Assembly (NCBI GenBank): GCA_026075535.2
Contig: AP026550.1
Span: 1,984,001 to 2,048,000 of the forward strand
DNA from: Tricholoma matsutake
Lineage: Eukaryota; Basidiomycota; Agaricomycetes; Agaricales; Tricholomataceae
Direction: 5' to 3'
DNA: 64,000 nt
Part shown: piece after piece, positions 1 through 11,559 of the stretch
How positions within the stretch are numbered: the first letter of the stretch is position 1
How the letters are laid out: the number at the start of each line of letters is the position of its first letter
Notes under the pieces: generated by a model
Told to the model about the DNA's origin: nothing
Databases searched by the model: none
The model's input: the letters and a program-made list of their open reading frames with translations, nothing else
Translations under genes and position numbers: made by a program

Positions 1-51
1 TCACAACCCCAAATGTAGCTTGTCACCTGACCATTCTCCCTTTATTATGGA
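1..51 (-). mobile_element. 5' tip of a third tandem Helitron (runs off the window)
   Basis: On the minus strand the sequence starting at base 51 reads TCCATAATAAAGGGAGAATG. This matches the 5' tips of the Helitrons starting at 2662 and 8715. It starts with TC, as Helitrons do, and lies 5 nt (52-56, ACTTG on the minus strand) after the CTAA 3' end of the neighbouring copy. Only the tip is in the window, so its content is unknown. Confidence 0.6.
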
Positions 52-135
52 CAAGTTTAGGAATGTGCCTCCGGCACGCGTTAAGTTTTTATATACATTT
101 TCTTCATTCAGGCTGACTGTGGCATGGGCTAGCTC

Positions 136-955
136 ATGTGTACATGACTCAATGCTTAATCCTACTACAGGTTCACAATTTGTCAGTTGACTTTGGACCT
201 TTGGCCCAAAGTCAATGTGGGGGGTTTGTTGTATCTTCTGACTCAATGCTTAATCCTACTACAGGTTCACAATTCTTCAGTTGACTTTGGACCTTTGGCC
301 CAAAGTCAATGTGGGGGGTTTGTTGTATCTCCTCATCCCCCCCCTCTGCTTCACCCCATCCCCATCAGTCCTCCCCATGTCCTCATCCCCCCCCTCCTCT
401 TCAGTCCATCCCCCTCTCCCCATCACCACAGCTCCATCAACTCCCCCCTCCCCCTCTGCATCTTTGTCATGGAATTTGTTTGCATTGCTTGCTCAGCCTG
501 ACTCCAGATGGGCCAGGTCATGTGTATATGACTCAATGCTTGATCCTACTACAGGTACACAATTTTTATGTTGACTTTGGGTCAAAGTGAAGTCCTGTAT
601 ATATTATGCAATGTTGAATCCAATATGGGTTGACAATTCTTCAGTTGACTTGGGACCTTTGGCCCCAAGTCAACATGGGGGGGGGGGCTGTTGCTCTCTT
701 ACTACTCTCCCCATTCCCATTCCCCCCTCCTCAACACTCCATGTCCATCACCCCATCACCCCATCCCTATCTGCTCATTCCCCCCCTTTCCTCTTGACCC
801 CATCCCCCTCTCTCCATGTCCCATCACATCATCCCTATCACATCATCCCCTCCTCTTCACCCCATCTATATTTTCTATATACATTAATGTAATAGTACTG
901 CCAGGTTGCATGTACATGACTCAATGTTTAATCCTACTACAGGTACACAATTACT
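136..955 (+). repeat. Degenerate repeat with hairpin, plus pyrimidine-rich tracts
   Basis: A unit containing GACTCAATGCTTAATCCTAC followed by CTACAGGTTCACAATT recurs near 140, 239, 525, 605 and 912. In three copies it is followed by a hairpin: 187-215, 281-309 and 645-673. The stretches 325-460 and 700-870 are C/T-rich simple sequence (CCCCATCCCC type). Reading frames here are artefacts of simple sequence. Confidence 0.75.
187..673 (+). repeat. Three copies of a 10-bp-stem hairpin with a compensatory base-pair change
   Basis: Copies at 187-215 and 281-309 have arms TTGACTTTGG and CCAAAGTCAA with a 9-nt loop. The copy at 645-673 has arms TTGACTTGGG and CCCAAGTCAA with the same loop. The T-A pair at stem position 8 has become G-C on both sides. 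A shortened relative (ACTTTG/CAAAGT with a 3-nt loop) lies near 575-590. Confidence 0.8.
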
Positions 956-959
956 CTTA

Positions 960-2160
960 CTGACTATTCTCATAATCAATTTATTTTTTACTGACTTGAG
1001 TTAATAATATAATTACTACTTGTAATGAACTCATTTCTAATTGTTAGTGACTTTACATTTTAATTCACTTGTAAAAAGAATTTACTTTTTTATAGTGATT
1101 GTAATTTACTCACTCATTTGTTATCAAGTTGAGTTTCTTGTGAATATAATGACTTTACCTGACATTGCTCCATAATGAATTCAATTTCAACTGACTTGAC
1201 TTTGTAATGAACTCAGCCTTTATCTGACATCACTCTGTAATGAATTTAATTTCAACTGACTTGAGTTTGTAATGAACTCCATTTGTTATGAACCTGACTT
1301 TCTTAATGGACTTTTAATTGACAATGAATTTTGTTTGAAATTGACTTGACTTTGTAATGAACTCATTTCAACAGCTTCTTGCTTTATTTTGAAGCTCACT
1401 TCTTTCGTGGCTGATTACTTGCAGTTCCTTTAGTTGACAGTAGTGAATTTAATTTCACATTGACTTGACTTTGTAATGAACTCATTTCTTATGAACTTGA
1501 CTTTCTCGTGAATGTAATGACTTTTAGTTTACAATGAATTTACCCCCTCTCACTCTACCCATCACCCTCACCTCTGCTCTCACTGTTTGCCTTACTCTCC
1601 CCCTCCCCCCTCACTAATTACTACTTGTAATGAACTCATTTGTAATTGTTAGTGACATTACATTTTAATTCAGTTGTAAAAAGAATTTACTTTACTTTTT
1701 ATGGAGTTTGATTGTAATTTATTCACTGATTTCTTATCAAGTTGACTTTCTTGTGAACATAATGACTTTAACTGACATTGCTCCATAATGAATTTAATAT
1801 TGACTTGACTTTATAATGAACTCATATCTTATGAACTGGACTTGCTCGTGAACATAATGACTGATAATTGACAAAGAATTTAATTTCAAATTGACTTGAC
1901 TTTGTAATGAACTCAATTCAACTTTTGATTCACAGCTTCTTGCTTTATTTCGAAGCTCACTTCTTTCATGGGTAATCAGATTACTTGCAGTTTCTTTAGT
2001 TGACAGTGATGAATTTAAATTCACATTGACTTGACTTTGTAATGAACTCATTTCTTATGAACCTGACTTTTTCATGAATGTAATGACTTTTAGTTGACAA
2101 TGAATTTAATTTCAAATTGACTTGATTTTGTAATGCACTCATTTCAACTTTTCTTTTACA
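960..2160 (+). repeat. AT-rich array, about 600-bp block present twice
   Basis: The sequence starting TAATTACTACTTGTAATGAA at about 1010 recurs at about 1616 with few changes, and the following roughly 480 bp are again similar. Inside each block the words TTGACTTGACTTTGTAATGA and AATGAATTTAATTTCA are themselves repeated several times. The array sits inside the non-autonomous Helitron. No gene is visible. The stretch 2160-2560 holds nothing recognisable. Confidence 0.7.
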
Positions 2161-2667
2161 GGTTCTTGCTTGATTTTGATGCTTACTTTTTTTCCATAGC
2201 TGTTTACTTGTAGTTCTTTCTTTATTGCTGCTTACTGTAGCTCAAATCGTAATACATTTTATTGATCAACTTATTACTGACTAATACAGTGATGTGTCTA
2301 ATTCATGTTATGTAGATCATGTGCCAAAATCATGATCAAGTTTTTGCATTTTGTTCAGCTGGCGAGGTTCGCTTAGTCAGCTTTTCACAGTACACCAATG
2401 TTCCATTTCACTACTCACAGTACACATCTCAGAGTCCAAGGACATTTTTTGGTTTTACATAGATCAATTCAGCCAGAGCAGTGGGTTGTTCAGCCCACTC
2501 AGCATTTCCACAGTCCATACAGTAAAAGGAGCACGGTTTGTCATGCTGACCAATATTTTATGCAAGAAAATTCCCAGTCTGCAAACAAAATTTCCAGTCT
2601 GCTAAAAAAACTCCCACAACCCAAATATGGCAACCACGTGACCATCCTCCCTTTATTATGGACAAGT

Positions 2668-2691
2668 TTAGGAAGTGCCTCCGGTGCGCGT
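2668..2691 (-). other. Helitron 3' terminus: hairpin plus CTAA
   Basis: Arms at 2675-2679 and 2683-2687 enclose a 3-nt loop, and the terminal CTRR-type tetranucleotide CTAA occupies 2671-2668 on the minus strand. The same arrangement is at 57-80, where the stem is a perfect GTGCC/GGCAC. The hairpin followed closely by CTRR is the established end signal of Helitrons. Confidence 0.7.
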
Positions 2692-2742
2692 TAAGTTTTT
2701 TAGTTAAGTTTTTATATACATTATATACATTTTCTATATACA

Positions 2743-5700
2743 TTAATCTAATAGTACTTCATTATAAACAATATTTTTTGTTGTTGCACTTTCACTGTCA
2801 CTTGGCCATATTGCCTTGATGTTGTGCACAGACCTCACCCGTGATACTGCCACATAGAACTGCCCATGTGTGAACACTGGACTCCTGAAATCCAAACCCA
2901 CATGCTGCACTGACTGCCCTTGTGATTTGTTGATTGACATTGAAAAGCAGAGTTGAACAGGAAACTGGAGTCGAGAGAGTGTGAAAGGAAGTTGTCCCTC
3001 AATTGGCTGCAGTCGCATCCTTGGAATAAAGACCTTCTCTCCAGCATGATCTCCAGTAATCAAGCAAATCTCCAACACTCTGTTGCGAATGCGAGTCAAA
3101 ATGCCTCGAGAACCATTGTAGACCCCTCCAGAAATATTCAGGTTCTGAAGAACCATCACAGGGCATCCGACCTTTAGTGCCAATTGTGCCAAAGGTAGAC
3201 CTGAGCAGTTGATTGAGTTGAGGTATTCTGGTGGATAGAGAAGATCACTGTTTTCAATAGAGTTGGCACTGTAAAACACTCGCTCCTCTCCAGGGAACCT
3301 CTGAAGAATGTAATGGTTCAACTCATCAACATTATCATTTTTGCTTGCCAGGACAATGCACTCTGAGAAGTATTGATCAGGATGCTGAGCATGGTCATAG
3401 ATGCCAGGATAGATGGAGTCAATGAGGGAAGCCAGAGTGTTTTCAGAACATTTGAAATGATCAGGAAGCTCGATGTTGGCACCTTCATCTGTATGACCAC
3501 CTTTTCCAACCTCCAACTGCCACTTTGCAAATTCTCGCTCTTGAAGATCATCTGTGTTCAAACGCATGTTTATTTTGAGATGAAGAACCTTGATGTGCTG
3601 CGAAAGAACAGAGCACTGCAAGGAAGCACCAACAATCTGAGGTCGTGAACCCCTCTTGATAACAGGCAGGATCTGGTGAAAGTCACCTCCAAACCACAGG
3701 AATGCCACCAAAGGGTTGATCAGATTGGAGGATGTCTTTGAGAGTGCGGTTGACAGCTTCATGGAGATGACGATGCTGCATGAGTGCCTCATCCCAAATG
3801 ATCAGACCAGTCTCCTGCAACAGCTTTGCCTGTATTGAACCTCTGGAGATAGAGCAGGTGGACAACTCATTGATTATGAGAGGGATCTGGAGACATGAAT
3901 GAGAAGTGGAGCCCCCTTTGAGCAAGAGTGCAGCAATTCCAGATGATGCTATACAGAGAATGATCTTTCCCTGAGAACGAAGCTGATGGCAGAGAGTGTT
4001 GTAGACATAGGTCTTTCCTGTGCCACCGGGACCATGGAGGAAGAATGTCTGGCCAGTCCTGTTGTTGACTGCATGGATGATCTCGTCAAAGACAGCTCTC
4101 TGGTCTGGATTGAAAGTGTTGATATTCTGTGCAGCCAGCTCAGCCTGCTTGACGACATCATATCTGCACTGCTCTGCGACCAAGCGGTTTCCAAGGTTGG
4201 CTTCCCAATTCTGAGTGATCTGAGGCATGTATGGCCAATCCTTGCTGAGAGATTTGCCAGAGGATAAGAGAAGCTGGTTGATCAAGTAGAGGCCATAATC
4301 CTGCACATCTTCATCGGTAGGGTTGACACGGATATTGTTGTGCAGGAGCTGATAGCGCAGGTCATCACAGATGTGAGGCCAGTATGTGTTCCAAAGCTGG
4401 ACAGGATCAGAGGGTGCACAGTCACAAAGAATAGTGACAAAGAGTTGGCGGAGCTGACGACCTGTTGCCATTGACTTTGCCTCCTCCAAACACTGCAGCC
4501 ACTCTTGGTCATTCTCCAAAAGGCCACATGCAAGACATGCCTCTCTGAATGAGGGAGTGACATTGCCCTGAAAAGTGCAAAGATCTTCATATGATGTTGC
4601 ACCCTTGACCGCTGTCAGAAGAAGCCTGAGGTAGAAGCATTCACCTGCAGTAGGCTGAGTGTAGTACATCCTTCCAATAGCAAATCCTCTCTGTCTGGGC
4701 TTCCCCTTGTGGCCTTTATGATCCCACACAAATTTGGAGGGAAAGTCCTGATAGAGAACATCCTGTGCGAGCTCTGGATACTGCTGATTGGCTTTGAAAT
4801 AGCCAGTGAGAGTGGTGTCACGCTCTGCAGCATGCTGGATGACCTCCTGGATAGACTGCTGGCCATTCTGATTCCAAGTGACATACTGCTGGCCAGGGAG
4901 GTGGACCTGAAGTCAGACGACATTGGGAGAAGCAGAGTGCATAGGCAAATGAAAGAGGCGCCAAATGCTCTCGCAGGCAGAAATATAGCGAGCATCCAGA
5001 TACTGCTTGACTTCATCGTTGCAAGTGCCAAACTGCATTGTGATGCAATCATGTCCCTTGTACACATATTTGTAGATGTACTTGACAGCTTTGATGGAGG
5101 CAATGGACTCAATGTTGATATGGCAATGGTACTTCCAGAGGAGATAGGGTGAATAAGTGACGACCCAGCGATTGTCGACCTGCTTTCCCTGAACCTCATG
5201 AGTCTGTCCAGTGTCTCGACGCCTGGTTGCAGCATAGGCATCTTCAGAGATGGTTGTGTGATCTCTGAATGGCTTAGGGAAACCTTTGGAGCACTGTCCA
5301 TTGACCATGCAAGGAGCTCTAGGGTTCTCTGCACCACAGGGATTATGGACCATGAACTTCTTGACCAACTCGAGCAGCTCAGGATTGTCCTTGGGAAACT
5401 CTGAGCACATGAGGCTGTCTATCTGCTCAGGTGTGCAAAGCTTGGAGTCCCCATTGAGAAAGATGATGCAGTGCATGTGAGGGAGGCCACACTTCTGAAA
5501 CTCGATGACAAACACATAAGAGAGTGCCTTTCCAAACATGCCAGCCTCAATGTCCTTGATGATCTGCTTCTGCTTTGCATAGAATGCACGAACGACCAAG
5601 TCAGGGCGATCGGCAGCAGTCTGACCTGGCTTGAGCTCATCCTGGATCTCTGGCCAAGCTGGGTTTGCAGTCATGGTCAGAAAGAGATCACCGCCCTTGA

Positions 5701-8171
5701 AGTGGCGATTGATAGCCAATGAATCCTGAAGAAGCTGCTGCATATGACGTGTGCTTCCTGCAAAAGAAGAAGGGAGGATGATCCTTTGACCAAGGGACTC
5801 TGTGTCTGCATCCACATTTGCGGCTACAGCATCTGCCAAGCCAATGTAGACTTCACCATGAATGGTGTCCTGATTCATCATGATGAAGCGCAACCGTTCC
5901 TGCTCTGATGTTGCCCACCCATTGCAAATGAACTCCTGAAAGAGCTTTCCACTCAAGAAGATGTGCTGAGGTTCTACAGCAGGTGGTCAAACATGAAGGC
6001 GATAGCAGTAGAACTCTGATTTGGAAATATATCTGCATCTATTAGCACTCTCATCTTGATTGTTGGCATTGACTGCTGCATATTCGATGTGAGGATGCCA
6101 TTGAAGCTGGCCAGTGGGAAACAACAAAACGTAGTGAAGTGCAGGATAGAGTGGATGCAGATCAGTAATGTGCTGAAGGGGGGGGCCATGCCTGCGATAG
6201 AGAATGATGTCACGTGTGCTCTCTGGCTGATTGCCATCTCCTGGAAGAATAATGGCAATCTCATTGTTGGTAGCATCAGGAAGATTGTAGCGGCGATGGT
6301 CGCAGCTCTGATCAAAATGCAAAGCTATCTTGCACTGCTGTTCTGGAGGCATGTTCCTGGTGAGCTCATGGGCCTGCCTGTACATCTGAACAGCTGGATG
6401 GTGGCAGTGAAGCATGTCCTGGAGAGTGACTAAAGTGTGGTGATCGAGCTGGCTATTCCAGGCATTGGCCATCCGGAAATTGACAGCATCAGCAGGATCA
6501 TAAATGTACAGCTGAGCATATACAGGAGGTTGACCATCGGGTGGAAGCAGAGAACCAGCCTTGTGAGATAGCTCTCCATGCAACTTGAAGACATAAGGAC
6601 CCACACCGTCGTTGACAGCCTCTTCACTGGCATTGACAGACTCATCCACTTTGCGACCAATAGAAGTCATGGCAAGAGCATTGTTGTAAGTGCAAATGTG
6701 GTCACAAAATGATTTGCTGATGTAGTCTTGAGTGGTAAGCAACTGAAGAAGCTCAGGAGGAATGGAATGAAGAGGTGGCAAGACAATCTTTCCACTTAAG
6801 CAGCATGTGCCAAATCTTGGATTTGCATTTGAAGATGCAGTCAAATGCTCAGCCATCCAGTGCAAAGCATGGCAATGAGGACATTGAAAGTCCATTCTTC
6901 CCATATGATGAACAGGCCAGTCAAGACTAAAAGGCTGTCATGCAGGAGGCAGGGGCATAGGAGGTGGAGGCAATGCCAGTGGAGGTGGAGGCAGCAGTTG
7001 AATCATCATTTGCTGAGGATCTGGAGGTGGAGGTGGAGCAAACTAAATACATAAGTGTTATTAGAATTCTCCAATTGAAAGTATATTACAGCTATGTACT
7101 TACTGGAATATGATCTATAATCCCAAGAGGAGGACCATTAACCACAGGAGGAGCAGGAGCAGGAGCAGGAGGAGCAGGAGCAGGAGGAGCAAAAGCAGGA
7201 GGTTGAGCATGAGCCACAGGAACTGGAGGAGCAGGAACAGGTGGAGCAGGAACAGGAGGAGCAGGAACAGGCAGAGCAAAAACAAATGGAAGTGCAGGCT
7301 ACAAACAATAGATTAGTTATCAACATCATGTCATAGCAATATTAGATTCTACATACAGGTGGAGGAGGAGGAATGATAGGAGCAGCAACAAAAGCAGCCA
7401 CATCAACCACAGGAACAGGAGGAGCAGGAATGATAGGAGGAGCAACAGGAGGAGCAAACACAGGAGGAGCCCAGACCAAAGGCAGAGCAGGCTACAAACA
7501 ATATATTAGTTGTTAATGTTGTTGTATTGAAAACAGCATACAGGTGGCAAAGGCACATCAACCACAGGAATGGGAGGAGCAGGAACAGGAGGAGCAGCTA
7601 CTGGAGGATCAAAAACAGGAGCAGCAGCAGGAATAATAGGGACAGCTACAAAAACAGGAGGAGGAGCAGCATCAATCACAGGAATGGGAGGAGCAGGAAT
7701 GGGAGGAGCAGCCACTGGAGGATCAAAAACAGGAGGAGGAGCAAGTGGAGGAAGTGGGACCATTGGAAGACCTCTGCCCCTACCTCTGCCTCTTCCCCTT
7801 CCTCTTCCTCTACCTCTACCTTGCTGTAGAAGAGGAGGAAGTGCAGCTAGCTGCTGTGCCAGATGAGGAGGAAGATGGTGATACTGAGGAGGTGGTGGAG
7901 GAGCAGAAAAAGGATCATCATTGTGGATATCCAAGTGAGCATTAGGCAGTGGCAGTGGCAGTGCAGGTTGGGTAATGCGCATCATGCGAACATGATGTGG
8001 AGTTTGATGGCGAGCAGGACTCTCCAGAGTCCTTTGGTCCCTATCCATTTGCTGTGCTGCAGCTCGGACCCATCGAGGAGTGTTGGGGGGAGATGGATCC
8101 CTGGAAAATGTGAGAAGTGAGACAAAAAAGTCACATATGTATATATATGTACATGATAGCACACAGCACAA
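2743..8171 (-). pseudogene. Helitron Rep-helicase (HUH nuclease + PIF1-type helicase), broken
   Basis: Rolling-circle replication initiator fused to a 5'-3' helicase. The N-terminal exons (about 8101-7104) are Pro/Ala-rich with a Gly-Arg run near 7770-7820. Three short introns are visible at 7492-7541, 7299-7356 and 7043-7103 (GTATGT/GTAAGT donors, CTAAT branch sites, TAG acceptors); the first exon is uncertain. From 6904 a CPHC pair starts the Helitron N-terminal domain. The HUH motif HMH is at 5471-5479, and the tyrosine motif (KYIYKYVYKG) is near 5050-5090. Walker A GPGGTGKT is near 4014-4037, the Walker B-like LIIWDEA follows, and the FGGDFHQILPV and VAVSR motifs lie in 2743-3792. Breaks: in-frame TGA at 5987-5989 and 4913-4915, both where the family has arginine, and a one-base frame change at about 3690. 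Total length about 1,390 residues from 6904, normal for the family. Confidence 0.88.
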
Positions 8172-9169
8172 TCAACAGCCAAGGAAAAGGTAAGAGGAGG
8201 GGGGACCACTTTTACAGGAGCAGAGATGGGAGATCCTTGCAGGAAGCAGTGAAATTGGTGCTAACAGTGGCAGTTGCAAGTGGAGCGACTTCCAAAAATG
8301 GAAGGGGAGGCAACTGCAAACCCGCCAGCCCAATCTCCCTGCACACTGTGCCCTGAGAGAGGTCCAAAAGCAACCGGCAGACACTCCTTTTGTTGAAAAA
8401 AGAGAAGCCAGGGAGGTAGGACTTCACAGAGCTTCACCTTGAACTACTGATTCCCCAAGAATGCAACAGCACCCCCACTGGAAAAGAGCCCAAGAAAGAG
8501 AGACAGAGTAGTGAGGCAAAGAGTGTTGTATATAGCAAAGAAGGCAGGTGATGAGCTGGCAATGATGCTGAGGTAATACAGTGAAAAGTTCCCACATCCC
8601 AAAATTCCCATCCCCCAAAAAACTCCCACGAAAAGTTGAAATTCCCAGTCTGCCAAAAAAAGTCTCACGACCCCAAATGTGGCCTGTCACCTGACCATCC
8701 TCCTTTACTTATTGATTATTTGGCACTTTTTTTCCCACACAAATCCTACTACGCATCATGGAAAACATCTCTACAACAAAAAAATGTGCCAAACCATGGT
8801 ACATAGGGTGTAGCACAGGTGACACCATGGGTTTCACTGGCAACACCACACCTGTCACCTGTGACACCATACCTGTACAAACACCATATCTGCAGGTACA
8901 GGTTATAAGCACAGGTTTTGTGTGGTGTTTGAAAACTGCAGTAGCACTTGAGTAACATGGCATAAACTAAAACAAAGATAAGAGGTAGCTATACTAGAAA
9001 GTTATCCAACTTTTCTATATGGCTTCAATACTTGAATCCACATATAAATTATGATATAATGTTCAAATCTTTCACAAATCATCTGTCAACCTTTTTTATC
9101 CATCATGAAGAACACAAAGGAACTAGAAATTTGCTGCATTCTATCTGGGCAGGCAGAGTAGCTTTGGCC

Positions 9170-10180
9170 TAGTGTTGCCATATGGCTCAGCTCAGTTTGC
9201 TCATGGCATGGCTCATGCAGCTAAGCCGATTTTGCAGCTCTGACTCACAAGCCGAGCCAATTTTCACAGCTCCAGAGCAGCTTAGCTATCCAAATATAGC
9301 ACACCTCAGTTGCTATTGTGCTGGCTGTTTGTCCTGTGTTGCCTGCTCTCCCTCTCTTCATCTACACTATCCTATGCTCTCCTTCTTTGTTTTCTACTGC
9401 CATCTAGTACTTAGGATCCTTGTAACACAAAAGTAAGCATGTTTTTGACTTTCTTATCCTTTTGATCAGCTGAACTAATGATTCTTATCTCTCCCACTCT
9501 AGATTTCTGCATATCTTCATAATGACTACACCAGGCATCACGTGGTTTTCTCCTCCCCTCCAAGAGGGATGTGAGATGTTTTCTATGTAGCTGGCTGTGT
9601 GTACACCATTTCTGGCCCCAAAAAATGATCTTGGACATGACATGGGTGCAAATGACAGTTGCCATCATTTGCATTGCCAGTACATTGGTTTTTTTTTTCT
9701 TTCTTTCTACTAACTAATTGTTATTGCTAATGATGGCGGTTGGGGGTTGGTGCTACACAACCAACACTCATCCATGAATGCACGACCCCCCTGCTACCCA
9801 TTCAAGGATGTCAGGCACCAGGAGATGGAGAAGGGGCTCAAGTGATGGTATTAGGTACTGGGAGACCCATGAAGGGGGGTGTCCATGAGGTGAGCACCTC
9901 TCGATGCACCAACTGGTCCCACATCACTAACAGCCCCCTCACTTCCTCGACTAGGAAAGCCTGGCAGGACAAAGTGATGACACCACCAAATGCTCACACA
10001 CATGCATGTGCACCACTGACACTGGACGACAACAAGTATGGATGACACACCACCCACACCCACATCCTTGAGCAACTGCTTGAGGGGTGGATTGTGGGAA
10101 GAACATTGACAGTGGATGACAGCGACAACAACAATGGCAAGGAGCATCACCACCACCACTGCAAGCATCTGCTTGCAGCA
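9170..10180 (+). repeat. Left long terminal inverted repeat of the large hAT element
   Basis: It starts with subterminal AGCC/GGCT-rich words (9180-9300), then matches the inverse of 22200-22650. An intron-like block with a hairpin is at 9647-9735, and a perfect 9-bp hairpin is at 10159-10178. The partner is 21780-22650. Confidence 0.6.
9647..9735 (+). other. Hairpin plus intron-like block, copy 1
   Basis: Hairpin arms TGCAAATGA (9647-9655) and TCATTTGCA (9665-9673) are followed by TTGG, a long T/C tract, and TACTAACTAATTG. The donor is decayed (GTTTTT instead of GTAAGT). Confidence 0.45.
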
Positions 10181-10202
10181 TATTTGGACATTGACTCATG
10201 TT

Positions 10203-10310
10203 GAGGAGCCTGAGGCTCCTCCATCTATAAATTAAGTGTTTAATTGTTCTTTTCTTTCTGTTTCAAATGCTAACTGCTCTTTTGTTATTTTTAGCTTATC
10301 TACTACCACA
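10203..10310 (+). other. Hairpin plus intron-like block, copy 2
   Basis: Perfect arms GAGGAGCC (10203-10210) and GGCTCCTC (10214-10221) are followed by TTAAGT, a pyrimidine tract, GCTAAC and an acceptor-like TTTTTAG near 10290. Confidence 0.5.
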
Positions 10311-11045
10311 ATGACATATGATGCATACACACACCCCTCCTCCCCATCCAAATGGGATGTCAGGGAGTTGTTTGTGGTTAAGAGACCCCATAGAGGTACC
10401 AGGAAGCCTGGGTAGCAGGGTACCTGCAAGGTAAGAATGCAAAATGCCCCCAACCCTGTCACCTCATTACTAACCACCTCACACATTTTGAAACAGGAAA
10501 TGCCACCATGACAATGGCAGGACAGGGTAACAGGACCCATAACTGACAATGCAGCCCCTCACGACCACCACTACAAGCCTCTGCTTATAGGGTGGGATCG
10601 AGGGTGCTAATGATGGACAATGACAATGACAACAGGACCAAGACAACCCACCACGAGCCACTGGTGGTAGGCAATAGCATGGGTATGGGTATGGGTTGTG
10701 GAATACCAACCTGCAACCCATGCCCTACCCATCACCAAAAAGGAGGTAACAGTTCAAAATACAAAATATAATACCTAAGTCTATCTAAAATTATTAACTA
10801 CATATTAAAAATAAAGAAAGTGGGGCAAGCCCAGCTCCAACAGTAGAAATGGGAGGGTTTATATACTCCCGGGATGCGCATGGACAATTTGGCCTTGTGT
10901 GCACATAGTAATCGTGTCTTCATTGATTGTTGACATGTTATTTACATATATTTGTAATCATTGTAATGATGACTCAAGTCCCCACAATGAGGACGACCAG
11001 GAGGACCAAATGAGGAGGGCCCCCACCCAGGAGACCAAAGCAAGG

Positions 11046-11145
11046 GCCTAAGAAATGTGAACAACATTTCTTGGGCTGTATGTAAGTCTTTTTTTCTTCT
11101 CTTTTTATTTTATTGTTACTAACTAATGCTACTATGTAGATCTGA
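11046..11145 (+). other. Hairpin plus intron-like block, copy 3
   Basis: Arms of 13 bp at 11046-11058 and 11064-11076 (one G-T pair, 5-nt loop) are followed by the donor GTAAGT (11082-11087), a pyrimidine tract, TACTAACTAAT and TATGTAG. Confidence 0.55.
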
Positions 11146-11281
11146 TGATGATGATGAACCCCACCCTGCCACTGCCATGAGCCCCTGCTTGTGGGGTGGC
11201 TCAGTGGGATGAAGCAACCCAGATTGATGATGGATGATGAGGATGAGGACAGGATGACACAAAAACAATGAAAGCAAAAAA

Positions 11282-11380
11282 GGCCCAAGAGATGTCAATG
11301 ATGTCTCTTGGGCCATTGGTAAGTTTCATTTCTTCTCATTTCGTTCTTTTGTTACTAACAATCTCTCTTAGGTACTAACT
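11282..11380 (+). other. Hairpin plus intron-like block, copy 4
   Basis: Perfect 11-bp arms GGCCCAAGAGA (11282-11292) and TCTCTTGGGCC (11304-11314) are followed 4 nt later by GTAAGT (11319-11324), a pyrimidine tract, TACTAAC and CTCTTAG. Confidence 0.6.
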
Positions 11381-11559
11381 AGAACTACTGACAACAACAA
11401 CAACTGCAACAGGACGATGAGGCCAACCCAGCACCTGCCACACACCGCTGCGAGCCCCTGCTCGCAGGGTGGATCACGGGTGCTCGATGATGAACCAGGG
11501 GGGTAGGACAACAATGACCAAGAACAACAACGACAGGACCACAATAACCAGGACCAGGA

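Larger units (their letters stand above)
57..2662 (-). mobile_element. Non-autonomous Helitron packed with minisatellites
   Basis: The 3' end is at base 57: on the minus strand a hairpin (65-77, stem GTGCC/GGCAC, loop of 3) is followed 4 nt later by CTAA. The 5' tip is the TC at 2662-2661. Both ends match the autonomous copy at 2668-8715. The roughly 100 bp inside the 5' tip and the AT-rich stretch inside the 3' end are also shared. The interior has no helicase gene. It consists of hairpin-bearing repeats (136-955) and a large AT-rich duplicated array (960-2160). It is probably mobilised in trans by a Rep-helicase of the neighbouring type. No coding sequence is credible in it. Confidence 0.65.
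2668..8715 (-). mobile_element. Autonomous-type Helitron, about 6.0 kb
   Basis: The 5' tip is the minus-strand TC at 8715-8714 (TCAATAAGTAAAGGAGGATG), inserted after A. The 3' end is CTAA ending at 2668, preceded 3 nt away by a hairpin at 2675-2687 (GTGCC/GGTGC, two wobble pairs). The Rep-helicase gene reads in the same direction and stops only 75 bp before the 3' end. The next Helitron begins after a 5-nt spacer (2663-2667). The gene is broken by stops and a frameshift, so this copy is probably inactive. Confidence 0.7.

Noticed and set aside
187..963. Several overlapping plus-strand frames rich in Pro, Ser and His
   Set aside because: All come from CCCCATCCCC-type simple sequence inside the non-autonomous Helitron.
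7138..7329. Cys/Ser-rich frame (CSACSCSSCSC)
   Set aside because: It is another frame of the Pro/Ala-rich Helitron exon on the same strand; the Cys pattern follows the GGAGCAGGA repeat.
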